A stretch of DNA of 64,000 nt from the NCBI GenBank assembly GCA_949317995.1, contig OX439049.1, positions 11,966,395 through 12,030,394 on the forward strand. The letters are read 5' to 3'. The number at the start of each line of letters is the position of its first letter. Positions within the stretch are counted from its first letter, which is position 1. Positions 46,906 to 60,539 of the stretch are shown in pieces. The notes below the pieces were generated by a model. The model searched no databases, was not told the origin of the DNA, and saw only the letters and a program-made list of their open reading frames with translations. Both the position numbers and the translations under genes were made by a program. Source of the stretch: Acholoe squamosa (lineage: Eukaryota; Annelida; Polychaeta; Phyllodocida; Polynoidae).

Positions 46906-47824
46906 TATGGGAAGTCCTCAATCAAGAGAGCTACTTGAGTTGGAGGAAATTCTATAAGATGAAATTTGGGCTTATTTTTTAGCAGTTTAATTTCATGTAA
47001 ATTTATCATACAAATAGTATGTAAGTTGGGCATCATATAAGGTAGGATAAGGCACAAAACTAGGGCCAAAGCTATAGGGGTCATCCTTGTTCTTTATGGT
47101 AAATGTACCGGGATAGAATACCTCAATTTGTCTGTAAAATATTGAGTTATGGGCCAGGTGCCAAGAGGTTGATCATGTCAGCGCATGAATGATCTAGTCA
47201 GTTGTACATAATAATCACACAATGCAGCCGTCCAGCATAACACCCACCCCCAGCCCTCACACCACCACCACACACGTGCCCTGGCATCATGTGGCCCTAA
47301 CCGTAGCGAGTGCCAGAGTCTGGACCGACTTGATGCACTCCCCCCGCGAGTCGTCATGATGCAACAATGCAGTGCTGGTGATACAAGGGCTATTTACATA
47401 TATGTGTACATGTAAGGAATGGGGACCACTTTTAGACCCCACATGCGCTTGTGTGGCTTATAGCTTGGCTTCCTCACAAATTCAGGGTGTGGCTTATACA
47501 TTATAGTTTTATGGTACCCCCCCCCCCCACACACACACACACGGCATCATATGGCCTGACCCCCGGGGAGTGACCGCGTCACGGCCACACTTGTACATAC
47601 CTGGATCACACCACATGTAAATAACGTGCCTTTCACGACAACCTTCTTTGTACAGCAAAAACAATGCACACTTTATCCACTATTAATTTTATATTATTCT
47701 TTTTTATTTTGAAGCAAATGCATGGAATATTTATGGTAGTATTTTAAGAAAGCCATGATCATAAATACATCATCCCCCATTGGACGGATTGATGCATGAA
47801 TGTATCAGTGGCCCCGAATCAGTA

Positions 47825-48043
47825 CCGTAAATCCCTGGTCACAAGCCGGCCCCGGTCATAAGCCGGGGGGTGAGTTCAGGAAAAAAATAAAAGCCGGTTT
47901 TTGGGTCAAATTTTTACCATTTTCTCTTTAATCTATAGTAAAAAAAACCCGGTCATAAGCCGGGGGGGACTTTGGGAAAAATTTAGAAGCCGGTTTGGGC
48001 CCAAAATAGAAAAAAAATCCGGCTTATGACTGGGGATTTACGG
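47825..48043. mobile_element. CCGTAA-family MITE, cataagccgg subfamily
   Basis: 219 bp from CCGTAAATCCCTGGTCACAA to the inverse ending GGATTTACGG, TA on both sides. The iterated motif is ggtcataagccggggg instead of cgtataagacgc. Confidence 0.88.
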
Positions 48044-48194
48044 TAATGCATTAGGGGCCCATAAAGGTTAAGGGCGGCTGCATTAGCATCATGACCATTG
48101 ATTGTCATGATGCACCCAGGATGATACATCAGTGTAGCCCTGGCGAGTTACTCACTTAGTTAGTTATTCATGCTGACCCTACGAGGTTGATATA

Positions 48195-48485
48195 CCGTAA
48201 TCTCCCGCGTATAAGGCGCAGCCCACGTATAAGGTGCACCTAGAGTTTTGGAAAATTCTCAAAAAAATGAAAAATTCATAACTTTGGTTCTACTGAATGA
48301 ATTTTCAAAATTCAAAAATCTATGGGTAGCTTGGGCCACCTTGGGCCCTCCTGGGCCCCATTTTGTCCTATTTTGACCAAGGGGGCATGTAAGATATCAA
48401 AAGAAAGGTCTTGGTGTCCCCCTTCTGGATCAAATGAGAACTAAAACCCCCGTATAAGACGCGCCTTATACGCGGGAGATTACTG
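48195..48485. mobile_element. CCGTAA-family MITE, long subfamily
   Basis: 291 bp with TA on both sides. The interior is the inverse of the copy at 5533-5823 (same length; shared gggggacaccaagacctttc and ttttgatat blocks). Confidence 0.9.
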
Positions 48486-49124
48486 TAATCCCGGAGGGTC
48501 GGCATGCTCCATTGAAGTCCTGACGAGTCTGCTCGCCAGCACTCCATATCCCCATTGGTGCATCATGCCGACCAACAAGCATGAACATGCACTCCTGCAT
48601 CAGCGGTTCATAACGGGTTAATGGTAAATTTCCGACCATGTTACCTGATAGGTATATAAAGGTGATAGATAACAGGTCACACTTCCCTATTGTTACCTCC
48701 TGGACCTGTTCCAAGTATGACAGGGTCATATCGTGTCAATTCCTCTCCAGGCATGGAATAAATGAAACTTCACACCGAGTTTATAGAAACACACCGTAAA
48801 ACCTGGCATATAAGCCACGTGTCAAGTATTTCATCCATCTCATCGATTTGGTCATCTATAAATGGGATTACACGTGATGGACAAGCAGCACATAAATACC
48901 TGTCTGCCTGTGTTGGAGAAGCAGGTTTTGAATACCTGTTCAGACTTGAGAAAAGAAAGGAATGACTGTCCAATCAAACCGGAGTAAGTCTTGTGAAATA
49001 CTGCAATGTAAAACTAATGGTCCAATCCACATACCAGTATGTAATGAAGCCATAGGGAGTGTTCCTTTGGTTTCATCCAAAGTATGATAATATATAGAGT
49101 GTATTAGGGCAATGTCTCCATCTA

Positions 49125-49358
49125 CCGTAAACTCCCGCATAGAAGACGCGCTGCGCGTATAAGACGCACCCCAAACTCAGCACATGCATTTTCGCGTATA
49201 AGACGCACATTTTAAGGCTGAAATTTGTAAGATTAGTACATTTCTATAGTAAAATTACCCCTCGTATAAGACGCACCTCAAACTTGAAAAAAATCCTATA
49301 AGACCCCCCAGGCATTTGTTTGGCGTAGAGGACGCGTCTTATACGCGGGAGTTTAAGG
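49125..49358. mobile_element. CCGTAA-family MITE
   Basis: 234 bp from CCGTAAACTCCCGCATAGAA to cgcgggagtttaagg, TA on both sides. Close to the truncated copy at 41099. Confidence 0.88.
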
Positions 49359-51087
49359 TATATTCACTTCACGTATAAAGTGCATCCTGAATTTGTGCCA
49401 GACCTTTTTAGGTGCACACTGGGCCAAAATTTGGTAATCTAGTAATATTTAAAAACCTCAGATATCATAAGATATATCCCCATTTCAGTCAACCCCATAT
49501 AAGGTGGAACTGAGTTCTGCATCCTTTCTCACTTCCTCGCGGGAAAATACGAGATGGCTGGCCATGGCCACACACAGAGCATAAACAAGTAACCTTGCTA
49601 TAGGCCACACCTTATAAGCGAGGTACTAGAGTAATAAAGACTATTATCAAACAAAATAAAGAATAAGAAGAAAGGGTCCCTTAGGCACTTCTCAATGCAT
49701 AGACTGCAGAAGCAGGTATTAGCAGAATTAAAGATAGCTAATTCATTGCCTCTCAAATTGCAAGCTTCAAAAACACATGAACCGGCAGGAAATTGAGAAA
49801 AACCAAAGGCTTCTCATGCAGAGCGGATGAGCGAGCGCATCTCCATGGTAACCTTCGGGCGTCAGCGACATTGAGATGGATTCCTCCAGGGTTCTGCGGA
49901 AGCCATTTTCCTGAACCTACCATAATACCTTGCATATAAGGTGCAGGCCAGAATAGGGACCCTTTGTTCACCCTGTAGAATCTAACTGATGTCAGGATGC
50001 GCCTTATAATGTTTGTCTCCCATCTAAAGGCAAGACCGACAAAGGCAGCCTTCATACACAAACCCAGCAGGAGGGAGACCATAAACTCCTGTGTGATACT
50101 ACTGAAGACTTGTATATGGTCACTCGTAATGACTAGTGTTCACATTCAATATGGTCACTTAGCTACCACAAAAGAGTAAAGGTGTCATGTACCGGTAAGG
50201 AAATGTGTTTCTTTAAAAGCCCCTAATATATATTTTTATTGGGCTGATAACTGTAACAATGTTACATGCCTTGTTAAACCTCTATAATACACCTCATGAG
50301 AATTATATAGTAGAAACCTTGTCTTTTTCCACCTCCACTGTCAAACTGACAGTGGACCCCAAACATATGTTTGGAGTTAAGCTCCTAGGCCTTGAGATTG
50401 ATCTAATTCCAAGACCCTGGGGGCCCACAGGAAGTCTGTAGTGCCATGGTGATGATAGATTATTGTTTATTGATGACAATGATCTCCCTGGAGACCACCC
50501 TATCAACGGAAGTTGGTGAGGTGAGGCGAGTATGGCAATGGTGCTAACAGAAGCAAGGTAGTGTAGAGGTATGGATGGTTTTAATTTTCGTCCTCTGAGA
50601 TTTCTTTAAAAGTGTTATAAATGTTCATTACCAAGTTTATTCAGCTGACATTACTGCCAGTAGCCATACGCACAGTATCATGTATGGGGGCTCACCTTCA
50701 GATGGGAGATTCACTATAGGGCAGGATTTGATATCATATAACAACACTGTTAGAAATGCCCAAAATTGGGCCCCAGGTGCAACTTATTGTTCTGGCAGTA
50801 ACTCAGGGTGCGCCTTATACTCGAGGTGCGCCTCATACCAGAGCTATTACAGTAGATTTTGGCTCAAAGTTTTACGGATATCATTTTCCATGTAATGAGA
50901 AAATGAAGAAAGTGAAGTGTGTCCATGCAAAGTGTAGGGTTCAGGGTGAGATTGTGGAGACCACTCTTCTTGCTTTCTACCTGAATGGCTGAAGAGTTTT
51001 AGAAGAGCGTCAGTTTGGTACAAGGTTTAAAACTTTTAGGGTAGGGAAGTAGTATAGTACTTCACATATGAGGCTAACCAATGTATA

Positions 51088-51250
51088 AGGCCTAAAAAAT
51101 GTGTTCAAGTAATGGGGCCAAAAAAATTAGGGTAGTTAGGTAGCAAAATCTTTTTGTAGAATCTTTTTAAGGCTGGCTCTGAACTTTTTGCGCCTGCGTG
51201 ACGAAAAAATTAGGGTAGGTAACATTAACTGAACACTTTTTCTCAGGCCT
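51088..51250. mobile_element. Short inverted-repeat element with AGGCCT ends
   Basis: Left AGGCCTAAAAAATGTGTTCA and right inverse with AGGCCTGAGAAAAAGTGTTC. It shares its tips with the arms of the foldback at 27153. Confidence 0.55.
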
Positions 51251-51880
51251 AAGGCAGAATTTGGTAGAAACTTATGGGGTAAACCTCACACATAGACCAC
51301 GCATGGTACTACAGTGGTCTTTGTCTGGAAATATCTGGTCTACTAGCCTACCTCCACCCCTCCATCCTCTCATGGTGCCTACAAGTTTGTCTGCCTGTCT
51401 CGCTCTTCCCTGTCTACATATTTGGTGCCTCACTGAGGTCCCCTTCCCTGACTACCTTCACTGCTTCCTTCTCGATGGTTTAGTGTATAAGCCGCGCCTT
51501 GTCCCTGTCCACTTGAGTGGTCAGGGACTTTTAGGAGGACTGGGAATTTGCAGAGTATGAAATCGCAATGGATATAGTCCAGCTATAGTCTGGGTCACTA
51601 ACTAACCATACTATATGTATGCTTTGAATTGTGAGTGAAGAGTGAGACAGTCAGGCTACATAGGCAGACAGCTAGACCACCACCTATTACCTTGCTGTGG
51701 CTCTATTGAACAATGGCTCTTGGGGTGCCCATCACTAATCCCTATGTTTGGCCTAACTGTGAATTTAGCCTCTCACGTTGCAATAGGCTCTCCCTACAAA
51801 CCTCCTCTACTAAGGTCCCTTATAACCCTTAGGGCCTACATGACTGCATAGTGCTATAATGAACCAACCCCCGTACCTAC

Positions 51881-52145
51881 ACTGTAAAAAATGTGTGTTG
51901 AACTTACACTGTCTAGCTTCTCTCCCCACCCTCTCTACACTGTAAAAAAATGTGTGTTGAACTTATACTGTCTTGCTACTCCCCCCTCCCTACACTGTAA
52001 AAGATGTGTGTTGAACTTACGCTGTCTAGCTTCTCTCCGCCCCCCCCTCTCCCTACACTGTAAAAGATGTGTGTTGAACATACACTGTCTAGCTTCTCTC
52101 CACTACCACCCTCTCTACACTGTAAAAAATGTGTGTTGATCTTAC
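51881..52145. repeat. Tandem repeat of 55-63 bp, five units
   Basis: The block acactgtaaaaaatgtgtgt followed by tgaacttacactgtctagct recurs five times with C-rich spacers of varying length. Reading frames across it are artefacts. Confidence 0.9.
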
Positions 52146-53404
52146 ACTGACTATTATAGCTTCTAGTTATATTGGGCTTTAAACAGAAATAGTCATTGAT
52201 TCAGTTCAGCAATAAGGCTATATATGATAATAAGTACTCACTATTTGTTAGCAGTTAAACAATATATGTTGATAATTAGCGCGGCAACTAGTGAGTACTA
52301 CTCGTGAGATGAGTAGACTAGTGTATGGTTCACAGTCGCCACGCTGTAAGGGATAGGGAGGCCTTGCAATCTATTTTTGTTTGTGGCACCCCTGCTATGG
52401 ACTATTCCTGCCCACTATTCTAATGTAATAACAACAGTGTGTGTACTTTACTTATCATTGAAGGAATTTTCAGAATATATCTCATACTTTTGATTTTATT
52501 CGCAGATAAGACATTTCATCATTTGGAGCCCTATGGCAGATTAGCATTAGAGCATTTTAAGATTCAGAAATTCATCTCTGTAGCCTTTGTTTTAGAATTG
52601 TTCGTTCTGAAACTACTATATATATATAGTTCAGGTTTCATCTCAGTGGGTTATGGTACAATTGGATCATTTTTTCTGTATTTGAACAAAGTATTCACTG
52701 TTAAAGATCTCTATGGAGAAATCAGTGCTAAAGTGTGTGTTGCCATATGTGTATTTTTGTAAATCAGAGGAGGTTGAAGTGTAAGGACACCTTGTGGTAC
52801 TGCTACATTCTTTTCTGTGTAAACGTTTTTAGTTTACATTGAAATAATGCTTTCTCAGAATATGTATCTGCTATCGGTGATAAGACATTAATTTAATTAC
52901 TCCTTTCATTATATAAATGATTTTGTGGAAGACTGTGAAAACATACATGTACCGAGGTACTTGCACTGTGCTCCCCCTCTACAGAGAGGTGGAATGATCT
53001 GGCCGGTTTGCTGACCACTGGCCCGTGATGAGGTACAGACCTATTATAAGGTGATTGGCAGTTGGGTGTGTGTGTGGGGGGGGAGGTTGAAGAATAGCAG
53101 GCTCCTAGCGATCTGTACACTCATAATGACACACCTGTTGACTATGGCATTGGACATTGAATAGGACAGGTCCCTGTGACAGCTGAGTGAGGTGCATGCA
53201 GAATGGATAGTCTACAGGCTATTAGTACATAGCTGCAGTGGGTAGTTCAGGTTGAATTTTGTTATATATACCCGGTACTACCAAAAGCCCAGATGATAGT
53301 ATGCCCTATCTATCAGTCTCACCAACTGAAACCAGACACAAGATTACAAGTCGTCTCACAGGACTATTCGCTACTATTGTATTAAAATCTACAACACTAT
53401 GGTT

Positions 53405-53600
53405 TTATTACTTACTATTTGTTAGCAATTGGTCAAAATATGTCAGTATCTAATCACAATTTGTCAGCATTTAGTCAATATGGGTCAGTAATTACTCACT
53501 ATTGTCAGCAATTAGTCAATGTATGTAAGTACTTAGTCACTATATGTCAGCAGTTTTCAATATATGTCAGTATTTACTCACGATTTGTCATAATCTTAAA
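53405..53600. repeat. Degenerate short tandem repeat (tatgtcagta / tagtcac)
   Basis: Variants of gtcagcaatttagtcaatat and tatgtcagtatttactcac alternate about six times. A related block is near 52225. Confidence 0.6.
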
Positions 53601-53699
53601 CCTTTGAGGCCAACTGACATTACTCATTTGACATAGTGATGAGCATATTGTCATGAAGGAACTTAGGGACTTAGCACTCAGTGCTATGACTGTGACATT

Positions 53700-55215
53700 T
53701 TATATGGAGGGTACCACAGTAAGACAGCCTGCTTCTCTCGGTTTAGTGTATAAGCCGCGCCTTGTATATGGAGGGTACCACAGTAAGACAGCCTGCGTCT
53801 CTCGGTTTAGTGTATAAGCCGCGCCTTGTATATGGAGGGTACCACAGTAAGACAGCCTGCGTCTCTCGGTTTAGTGTATAAGCCGCGCCTTGTATATGGA
53901 GGGTACCACAGTAAGACAGCCTACGTCTCTCGGTTTAGTGTATAAGCCGCGCCTTGTATATGGAGGGTACCACAGTAAGACAGCCTGCTTCTCTTGGTTT
54001 AGTGTATAAGCCGCGCCTTGTATATGCAGGGTACCACAGTAAGACAGCCTGCTTCTCTTGGTTTAGTGTATAAGCTGCACCTTGTATATGGAGGGTACCA
54101 GAGTAAGACAGCCTGCTTCTCTTGGTTTAGTGTATAAGCCACACCCTGTATATGGAGGGTACCACAGTAAGACAGCCTGCTTCTCTTGGTTTAGTGTATA
54201 AGCCGCACCTTGTATATGGAGGGTGCCAAGGTAAGACAGCCTGCTTCTCTTGGTTTAGTGTATAAGCCACACCTTGTATATGGAGGGTACCACAGTAAGA
54301 CAGCCTGCTTCTCTTGGTTTAGTGTATAAGCCGCGCCTTGTATATGCAGGGTACCACAGTAAGACAGCCTGCTTCTCTTGGTTTAGTGTATAAGCCGCAC
54401 CCTGTATATGGAGGGTACCACAGTAAGACAGCGTGCTTCTCTTGGTTAAGTGTATAAGCCGCACCCTGTATATGGAGGGTACCACAGTAAGACAGCCTGT
54501 GTCTCTTGGTTTAGTGTATAAGCCACACCTTGTATATGGAGGGTACCACAGTAAGACAGCCTGCTTCTCTCGGTTTAGTGTATAAGCCGCGCCTTGTATA
54601 TGCAGGGTACCACAGTAAGACAGCCTGCTTCTCTTGGTTAAGTGTATAAGCCGCACCCTGTATATGGAGGGTACCACAGTAAGACAGCCTGTGTCTCTTG
54701 GTTTAGTGTATAAGCCGCACCTTGTATATGGAGGGTACCACAGTAAGACAGCCTGCTTCTCTCGGTTTAGTGTATAAGCCGCGCCTTGTATATGGAGGGT
54801 ACCACAGTAAGACAGCCTGCTTCTCTTGGTTTAGTGTATAAGCCGCACCCTGTATATGGAGGGTAGCACAGTAAGACAGCCTGCTTCTCTCGGTTTAGTG
54901 TATAAGCCGCGCCTTGTATATGCAGGGTACCACAGTAAGACAGCCTGCTTCTCTTGGTTAAGTGTATAAGCCGCACCCTGTATATGGAGGGTACCACAGT
55001 AAGACAGCCTGTGTCTCTTGGTTTAGTGTATAAGCCGCACCTTGTATATGGAGGGTACCACAGTAAGACAGCCTGCTTCTCTCGGTTTAGTGTATAAGCC
55101 GCGCCTTGTACATGGAGGGTACCACAGTAAGACAGCCTGCTTCTCTTGGTTTAGTGTATAAGCCGCGCCTTGTATATGGAGGGTACCACAGTAAGACAGC
55201 CTGCGTCTCTTTGCC
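53700..55215. repeat. 64-bp satellite, 24 units
   Basis: The anchor gtaccacag recurs every 64 bp from 53711 to 55183. Each unit contains gtgtataagccgcgccttgt, the same motif that is iterated in the CCGTAA MITEs. The long minus-strand frame is produced by the repeat. One isolated fragment of the unit (ttagtgtataagccgcgcct) is at about 51480. Confidence 0.96.
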
Positions 55216-57189
55216 CACAAAGTCTTAAAGCTAAAAGCCCATCTAGGGCCGATCCACATGTATGTCACTTTTAAAGGACGATGTGGGTGGCCTTCTTGCC
55301 CCTGTCAGAGCTACCTTGTTATTATGGGCACAGTGGCCGTATGACACACCAGAGGGAGTGGCCCGGGTGTCCATGGCTCCTATACATTTCTATAGTAAAA
55401 GTGTGACGAAGGGGTGCGTGGGAGTGTCCAAAAAGGCCAGAAATAGTTTAAAAAAAGTGTAACATACTTTATGAATCAGCCCCTACCTGAGAAATTGCAC
55501 CCTGACTGTCTGCTCCCCTACCCTCCACCCTCTACCCCTCTCACCTTGTGCTTCCCCTCACTCTCCTTACCAGAACCACTTTACTATTCCAGTGTAATGA
55601 CTGTAACAATCAATCAGTCGCTCAGCGCGCCCATTACGACATGCGCGCTGATTGTTTTACTCCGAGTAGCTCCCTCTCTCTGTGACCTTTGACCCTGTGT
55701 AGGTCATGTGACGCGTAGGTCAAGTCGCACGGCAGATTACCAGAAGTGCCCACCGGAGAAGAACTGTAAATTCACTGAAATATAAGCCCTGGTTTGTTTA
55801 CAAATTTTAGTCATTCTTTGATAGGTAGCATTCTGATGTGAGATTTAAAATATATTTGTGTGATGTAATGGCAGGGGCATTTGTAGAGTTTTTGATGATA
55901 ATAATTTTCCAATTAATAGGCTCTCCAACAGATTCCCCACCCCACATGGCAAAACCATTTCTCTATTCCCTACCCCTTTATTCTAACACATCTTTATCCT
56001 CCTTCCCCTTTGAAGTGTGGATATGGACAGTTGTATTCATCTATTACGCTGATGCCTAATATACGGTAGAACCTATAAAGCACACTTCGTGTATAAGGCG
56101 TACCCTGAGTTGAAGGAAATGCTACATTTTGTTGTATATGGTGGAGCTGGTGCTTGACTTTGGGCAATTTAATACTTTGCTATAGTGTGAAATCCTATTA
56201 AAAAGCATTGCATTTACGTGAGATACTGCAGTAGTTTCCTCCCTATGAAAATAGCCATAGCTATTGAAATGGCATCCATCACTTACTCGTTCACTCAACC
56301 GATCCCTCCCTACTGACTGGTAGTGCTATGGTCGGGTATTGGTAGTCTGAGCGCATGTCGCTGTATTGAATGTTTGTCAGAGATCATGCGGTGTTCATGA
56401 CGTATGAAAGGTTCTCTCAAGGCGCATGTTTAGAGACCCTGTGTTGCCATGCCAACAAGGGCTGAATGTTTAATGTGTACCGGCTCGGGAGGAGCATGCT
56501 CCTCATGGCCTGTGAGCTTTACTATTAGTGAGGATCGAACTCAGCCCAAAAACTCATTTATGAACAAGCGGGCAAGTCATGCCGTAAATCCTTGCATATA
56601 AGCCATGGCCTGTACAACGGACCCTAGATGCAGTTTATACATTTATGTTAATTTTAATTCAAGGTACTGTTTATTGCCGTTCATTCTTAGGAATGAACGG
56701 CTATAGGAGGGGACCCATTCTTAAATACAAGCTCTCATAGTGGTGCTTCCTCGCTCTCCATGTATAATCCTGTCATAGGTACAGTATTGAGTATGCCTAT
56801 ACCTGGATTAAAATCTGCAAATCAGTCAAGCATAGAAGTGGTGGCAGTGGTGGTGTTGGTGGACCTGTTATTGTAGACCCTGGGGACAGAGTGGTGGTAG
56901 CCCTGGACAGCTCAGGCAGGGCCATGGTATATAGCATATATAGCCCCCCCCCACCCACCTCTGAATAGTGGTGGTGGCTGTGCTCCTGTGGTGGCCCCAT
57001 ACCTGCCTGGCACCACCTCCCCCAGCACCGTGTGGTTCTCTTCTGCTGGTGATGCATTTCTCAGCACCACTGACTATTAACCCACTAAAGGCCACCTACA
57101 TGTATATTTATGTATACATGTACACATAAGTATGATGCACTTTTTAAGGAGTTTTAAGTGGCGTGGCATTGGATTGTTGGAGTCTTGGG

Positions 57190-60100
57190 ACCGTTTTCCA
57201 TGTGTGTCGGCCATCTTGGTTTGCGGAAACACAGGGATCCAGGCCATATATGGTCAATTTTGATCTTAAAAAGTTATCAGATGGATGTAAGTGACCATTG
57301 GGACACCTCAACTACCCAATTTTATTGTTTGCCATGTGTGTCAGCCATCTTGGTTTTAGGAAACACAGGGATCCAGGTCATTTGTGGTCAATTTTGATCT
57401 TCAAATGTTATCAGATGGATATTAGTGACCATTGAAAGACCTCAACTACCTAATTCTATTGTTTTCCATATGTGTCGGCCATCTTTGTTTTAGGATACAC
57501 AGGGATCCAGGCCATACATGGTCAATTTCGATCTTCAAAAATTATCAGATGGGTGTTCGTGACTATTGGGAGACCTCAACTAGCCTATTTTATTGTTTTC
57601 CATGTGTGTCGGCCATCTTTGTTTTAGGAAACACAGGGATCCAGCTCATATATTGTCAATTTTAATCTTCAAAAGTTATCAGATGGATGTTAGTGACCAT
57701 TTGGACACCTCAACTAGCTAATTTTATTGTTCTCCATATATGTCGGCCATCTTTGTTTTAGGAAACACAGGGGTCCAGGCCATATATGGTCAACTTCGAT
57801 CTTCAAAAGTTATCAGATGGATCTTAGTGACCATTGGGGGACCTCAACTACCCAATTTTGTTGTTTTCCATGTGTGTCGGCCATCTTTGTTTTAGGAAAC
57901 ACAGGGATCCAGCTCATATATGGTCAATTTTGATCTTCAAAAGTTATGAGATGGATGTTAGTGACCATTGGGACACCTCAACTAGCTAATTTTATTGTTC
58001 TCCATATATGTCGGCCATCTTTGTTTTAGGAAACACAGGGATCCAGGCCATATATGGTCAACTTCGATCTTCAAAAGTTATCAGATGGATGTTAGTGACC
58101 ATTGGGACACCTCAAGTACCTAATTTTATTGTTTTCCATGTGTGTCGGCCATCTTGGTTTTCGGAAACACAGGGATCCAGGTCATATGTGGTCAATTTTG
58201 ATCTTCAAAAGTTATCAGATGGATGTTAGTGACCATTGAAAGACCTCAACTACCTAATTCTATTTTTTTCAATATGTGTCGGCCATCTTTGTTTTAGAAA
58301 ACACAGGGATCCAGGCCATATGTGGTCAACTTTGATCTTCAAAAATTATCAGATGGATCTTAGTGACCATTGGGAGACCTCAACTAGCCTATTTTATTGT
58401 TTTCCATGTGTGTCGGCCATCTTGGTTTCAGGAATTACAGGGATCCAGCTCATATATTGTCAATTTTAATCTTCAAAAGTTATCAGATGGATGTTAGTGA
58501 CCATTGGGACACCTCAACTAGCTAATTTTATTGTTCTCCATATATGTCGGCCATTTTTGTTTTAGGAAACACAGGGATCCAGGCCATATATGGTCAACTT
58601 CGATCTTCAAAAGTTATCAGATGGATGTTAGTGACCATTGGGAGACCTAAACTAGCCTATTTTATTGTTTTCCATGTGTGTCGGCCATCTTTGTTTTAGG
58701 AAACACAGGGATCCAGGTCATATATGGTCAACTTCGATCTTCAAAAGTTATCAGATGGATGTTAGTGACCATTGAAAGACCTCAACTACCTGATTCTTTT
58801 TTTTTTTCAATATATGTTGGCCATCTGGTTTCAGGAATCACAGGGATCCAGGTCATATATGGTCAATTTTGATGTTCAAAAGTTATGAGATGGAAGTTAG
58901 TGACCATTGAAAGACCTCAACTACCTAATTCTTTTTTTTTTTCAATATGTGTCGGCCATCTTTGTTTTAGAAAACACAGGGTTCCAGGCCATATATGGTC
59001 AACTTTGATCTTCAAAAATTATCAGATGGATCTTAGTGACCATTGGGAGACCTCAACTAGCCTATTTTATTGTTTTCCATGTGTGTCGGCCATCTTGGTT
59101 TTAGGAATTACAGGGATCCAGCTCATATATTGTCAATTTTGATCTTCAAAAGTTATCAGATGGATGTTGGTGACCATTGGGACACCTCAACTAGCTAATT
59201 TTATTGTTCTCCATATATGTCGGCCATCTTTGTTTTAGGAAACACAGGGATCCAGGCCATATAGCTCACATAGCCATTATCAGCTGGGGGCCGCCATTAG
59301 ACCCCGACGGCACTATGACTAACACCTTCAGCCCCCGACTCCGCAGTATATGCCAGGGATGCCTCCCATTGGTCAATAATACAATAGCCATGTGCCGTAT
59401 ATGGTCAACTTCGATCTTCAAAAGTTATCAGATGGATGTTGGTGACCATTGGGACACCTCAACTAGCTAATTTTATTGTTCTCCATATATGTCGGCCATC
59501 TTTGTTTTAGGAAACACAGGGATCCAGGCCATATAGCTCACATAGCCATTATCAGCTGGGGGCCGCCATTAGACCCCGACGGCACTATGACTAACACCTT
59601 CAGCCCCCGACTCCGCAGTATATGCCAGGGATGCCTCCCATTGGTCAATAATACAATAGCCATGTGCCGTATATGGTCAACTTCGATCTTCAAAAGTTAT
59701 CAGATGGATGTTGGTGACCATTGGGACACCTCAACTAGCTAATTTTATTGTTCTCCATATATGTCGGCCATCTTTGTTTTAGGAAACACAGGGATCCAGG
59801 CCATATAGCTCACATAGCCATTATCAGCTGGGGGCCGCCATTAGACCCCGACGGCACTATGACTAACACCTTCAGCCCCCGACTCCGCAGTATATGCCAG
59901 GGATGCCTCCCATTGGTCAATAATACAATAGCCATGTGCCGTATATGGTCAACTTCGATCTTCAAAAGTTATCAGATGGATGTAAGTGACCATTGGGGGA
60001 CCTCAACTACCCAATTGTTTTCCATGTGTGTTGGCCATCTTTGTTTTAGGAAACACAGGGATCCAGGTCATATATGGTCAATTTTGATCTTCAAAAGTTA

Positions 60101-60530
60101 TGGTTAGTGACCATTTGGACACCTCAACTACCCAATTTTATTGTTTTCCATGTGTGTCGGCCATCTTGGTTTTAGGAAACACAGGGATCCAGGTCATATG
60201 TGGTCAATTTTGATCTTCAAAAGTTATCAGATAGATGTTTTTGACCATTGGGACACCTCAACTACCTATTTCTTTTGTTTTCCTTGTGTGTCGGCCATCT
60301 TGGTTTCAGGAATCACAGGGATCCAGGCCATATATGGTCAATTTTGATCTTCAAAAGTTATCAGATGGATGTTAGTGACCATTGGGACACCTCAACTACC
60401 TAATTCTTTTGTTTTCCTTGTGTGTCGGCCATCTTGGTTTAAGGAATCACAGGGATCCAGGCCATATATGGTCAATTTTGATCTTCAAAAGTTATCAGAT
60501 GGATGTTAGTGACCATTGTGACACCACCAC
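57190..60530. repeat. 134-bp satellite, 22 units, three enlarged to 272 bp
   Basis: ccatct(t) within gtcggccatct recurs at 57211, 57345, 57479 and on to 60429, almost always 134 bp apart. Three successive units (59224, 59496, 59768) carry an identical 138-bp insert. ORFs here are repeat artefacts. Confidence 0.96.
59263..59400. mobile_element. 138-bp insert in the 134-bp satellite (first of three copies)
   Basis: Relative to plain units (ccatatatgg) the insert lies between ccata and tatatgg, consistent with a TA duplication. Its ends form a weak inverted repeat (CACATAGCCATTAT and inverse CACATGGCTATTGT). Identical copies follow at about 59535 and 59807. Confidence 0.6.
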
Positions 60531-60539
60531 CACCAATAC

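Noticed and set aside
52439-52762. Plus-strand 107-codon hydrophobic frame, considered as a later MBOAT exon
   Set aside because: It has none of the conserved MBOAT motifs and no acceptor/donor pair in phase.
54255-55268. Minus-strand frames with repeated YCGTLHIQGAAYTLN-type protein
   Set aside because: The 64-bp satellite produces them by cycling through the three frames every 192 bp. No start, promoter or homology.
56520-56545. gaggatcgaactcagccc as a tRNA T-arm
   Set aside because: No matching acceptor stem, D-arm or anticodon arm could be laid out around it.
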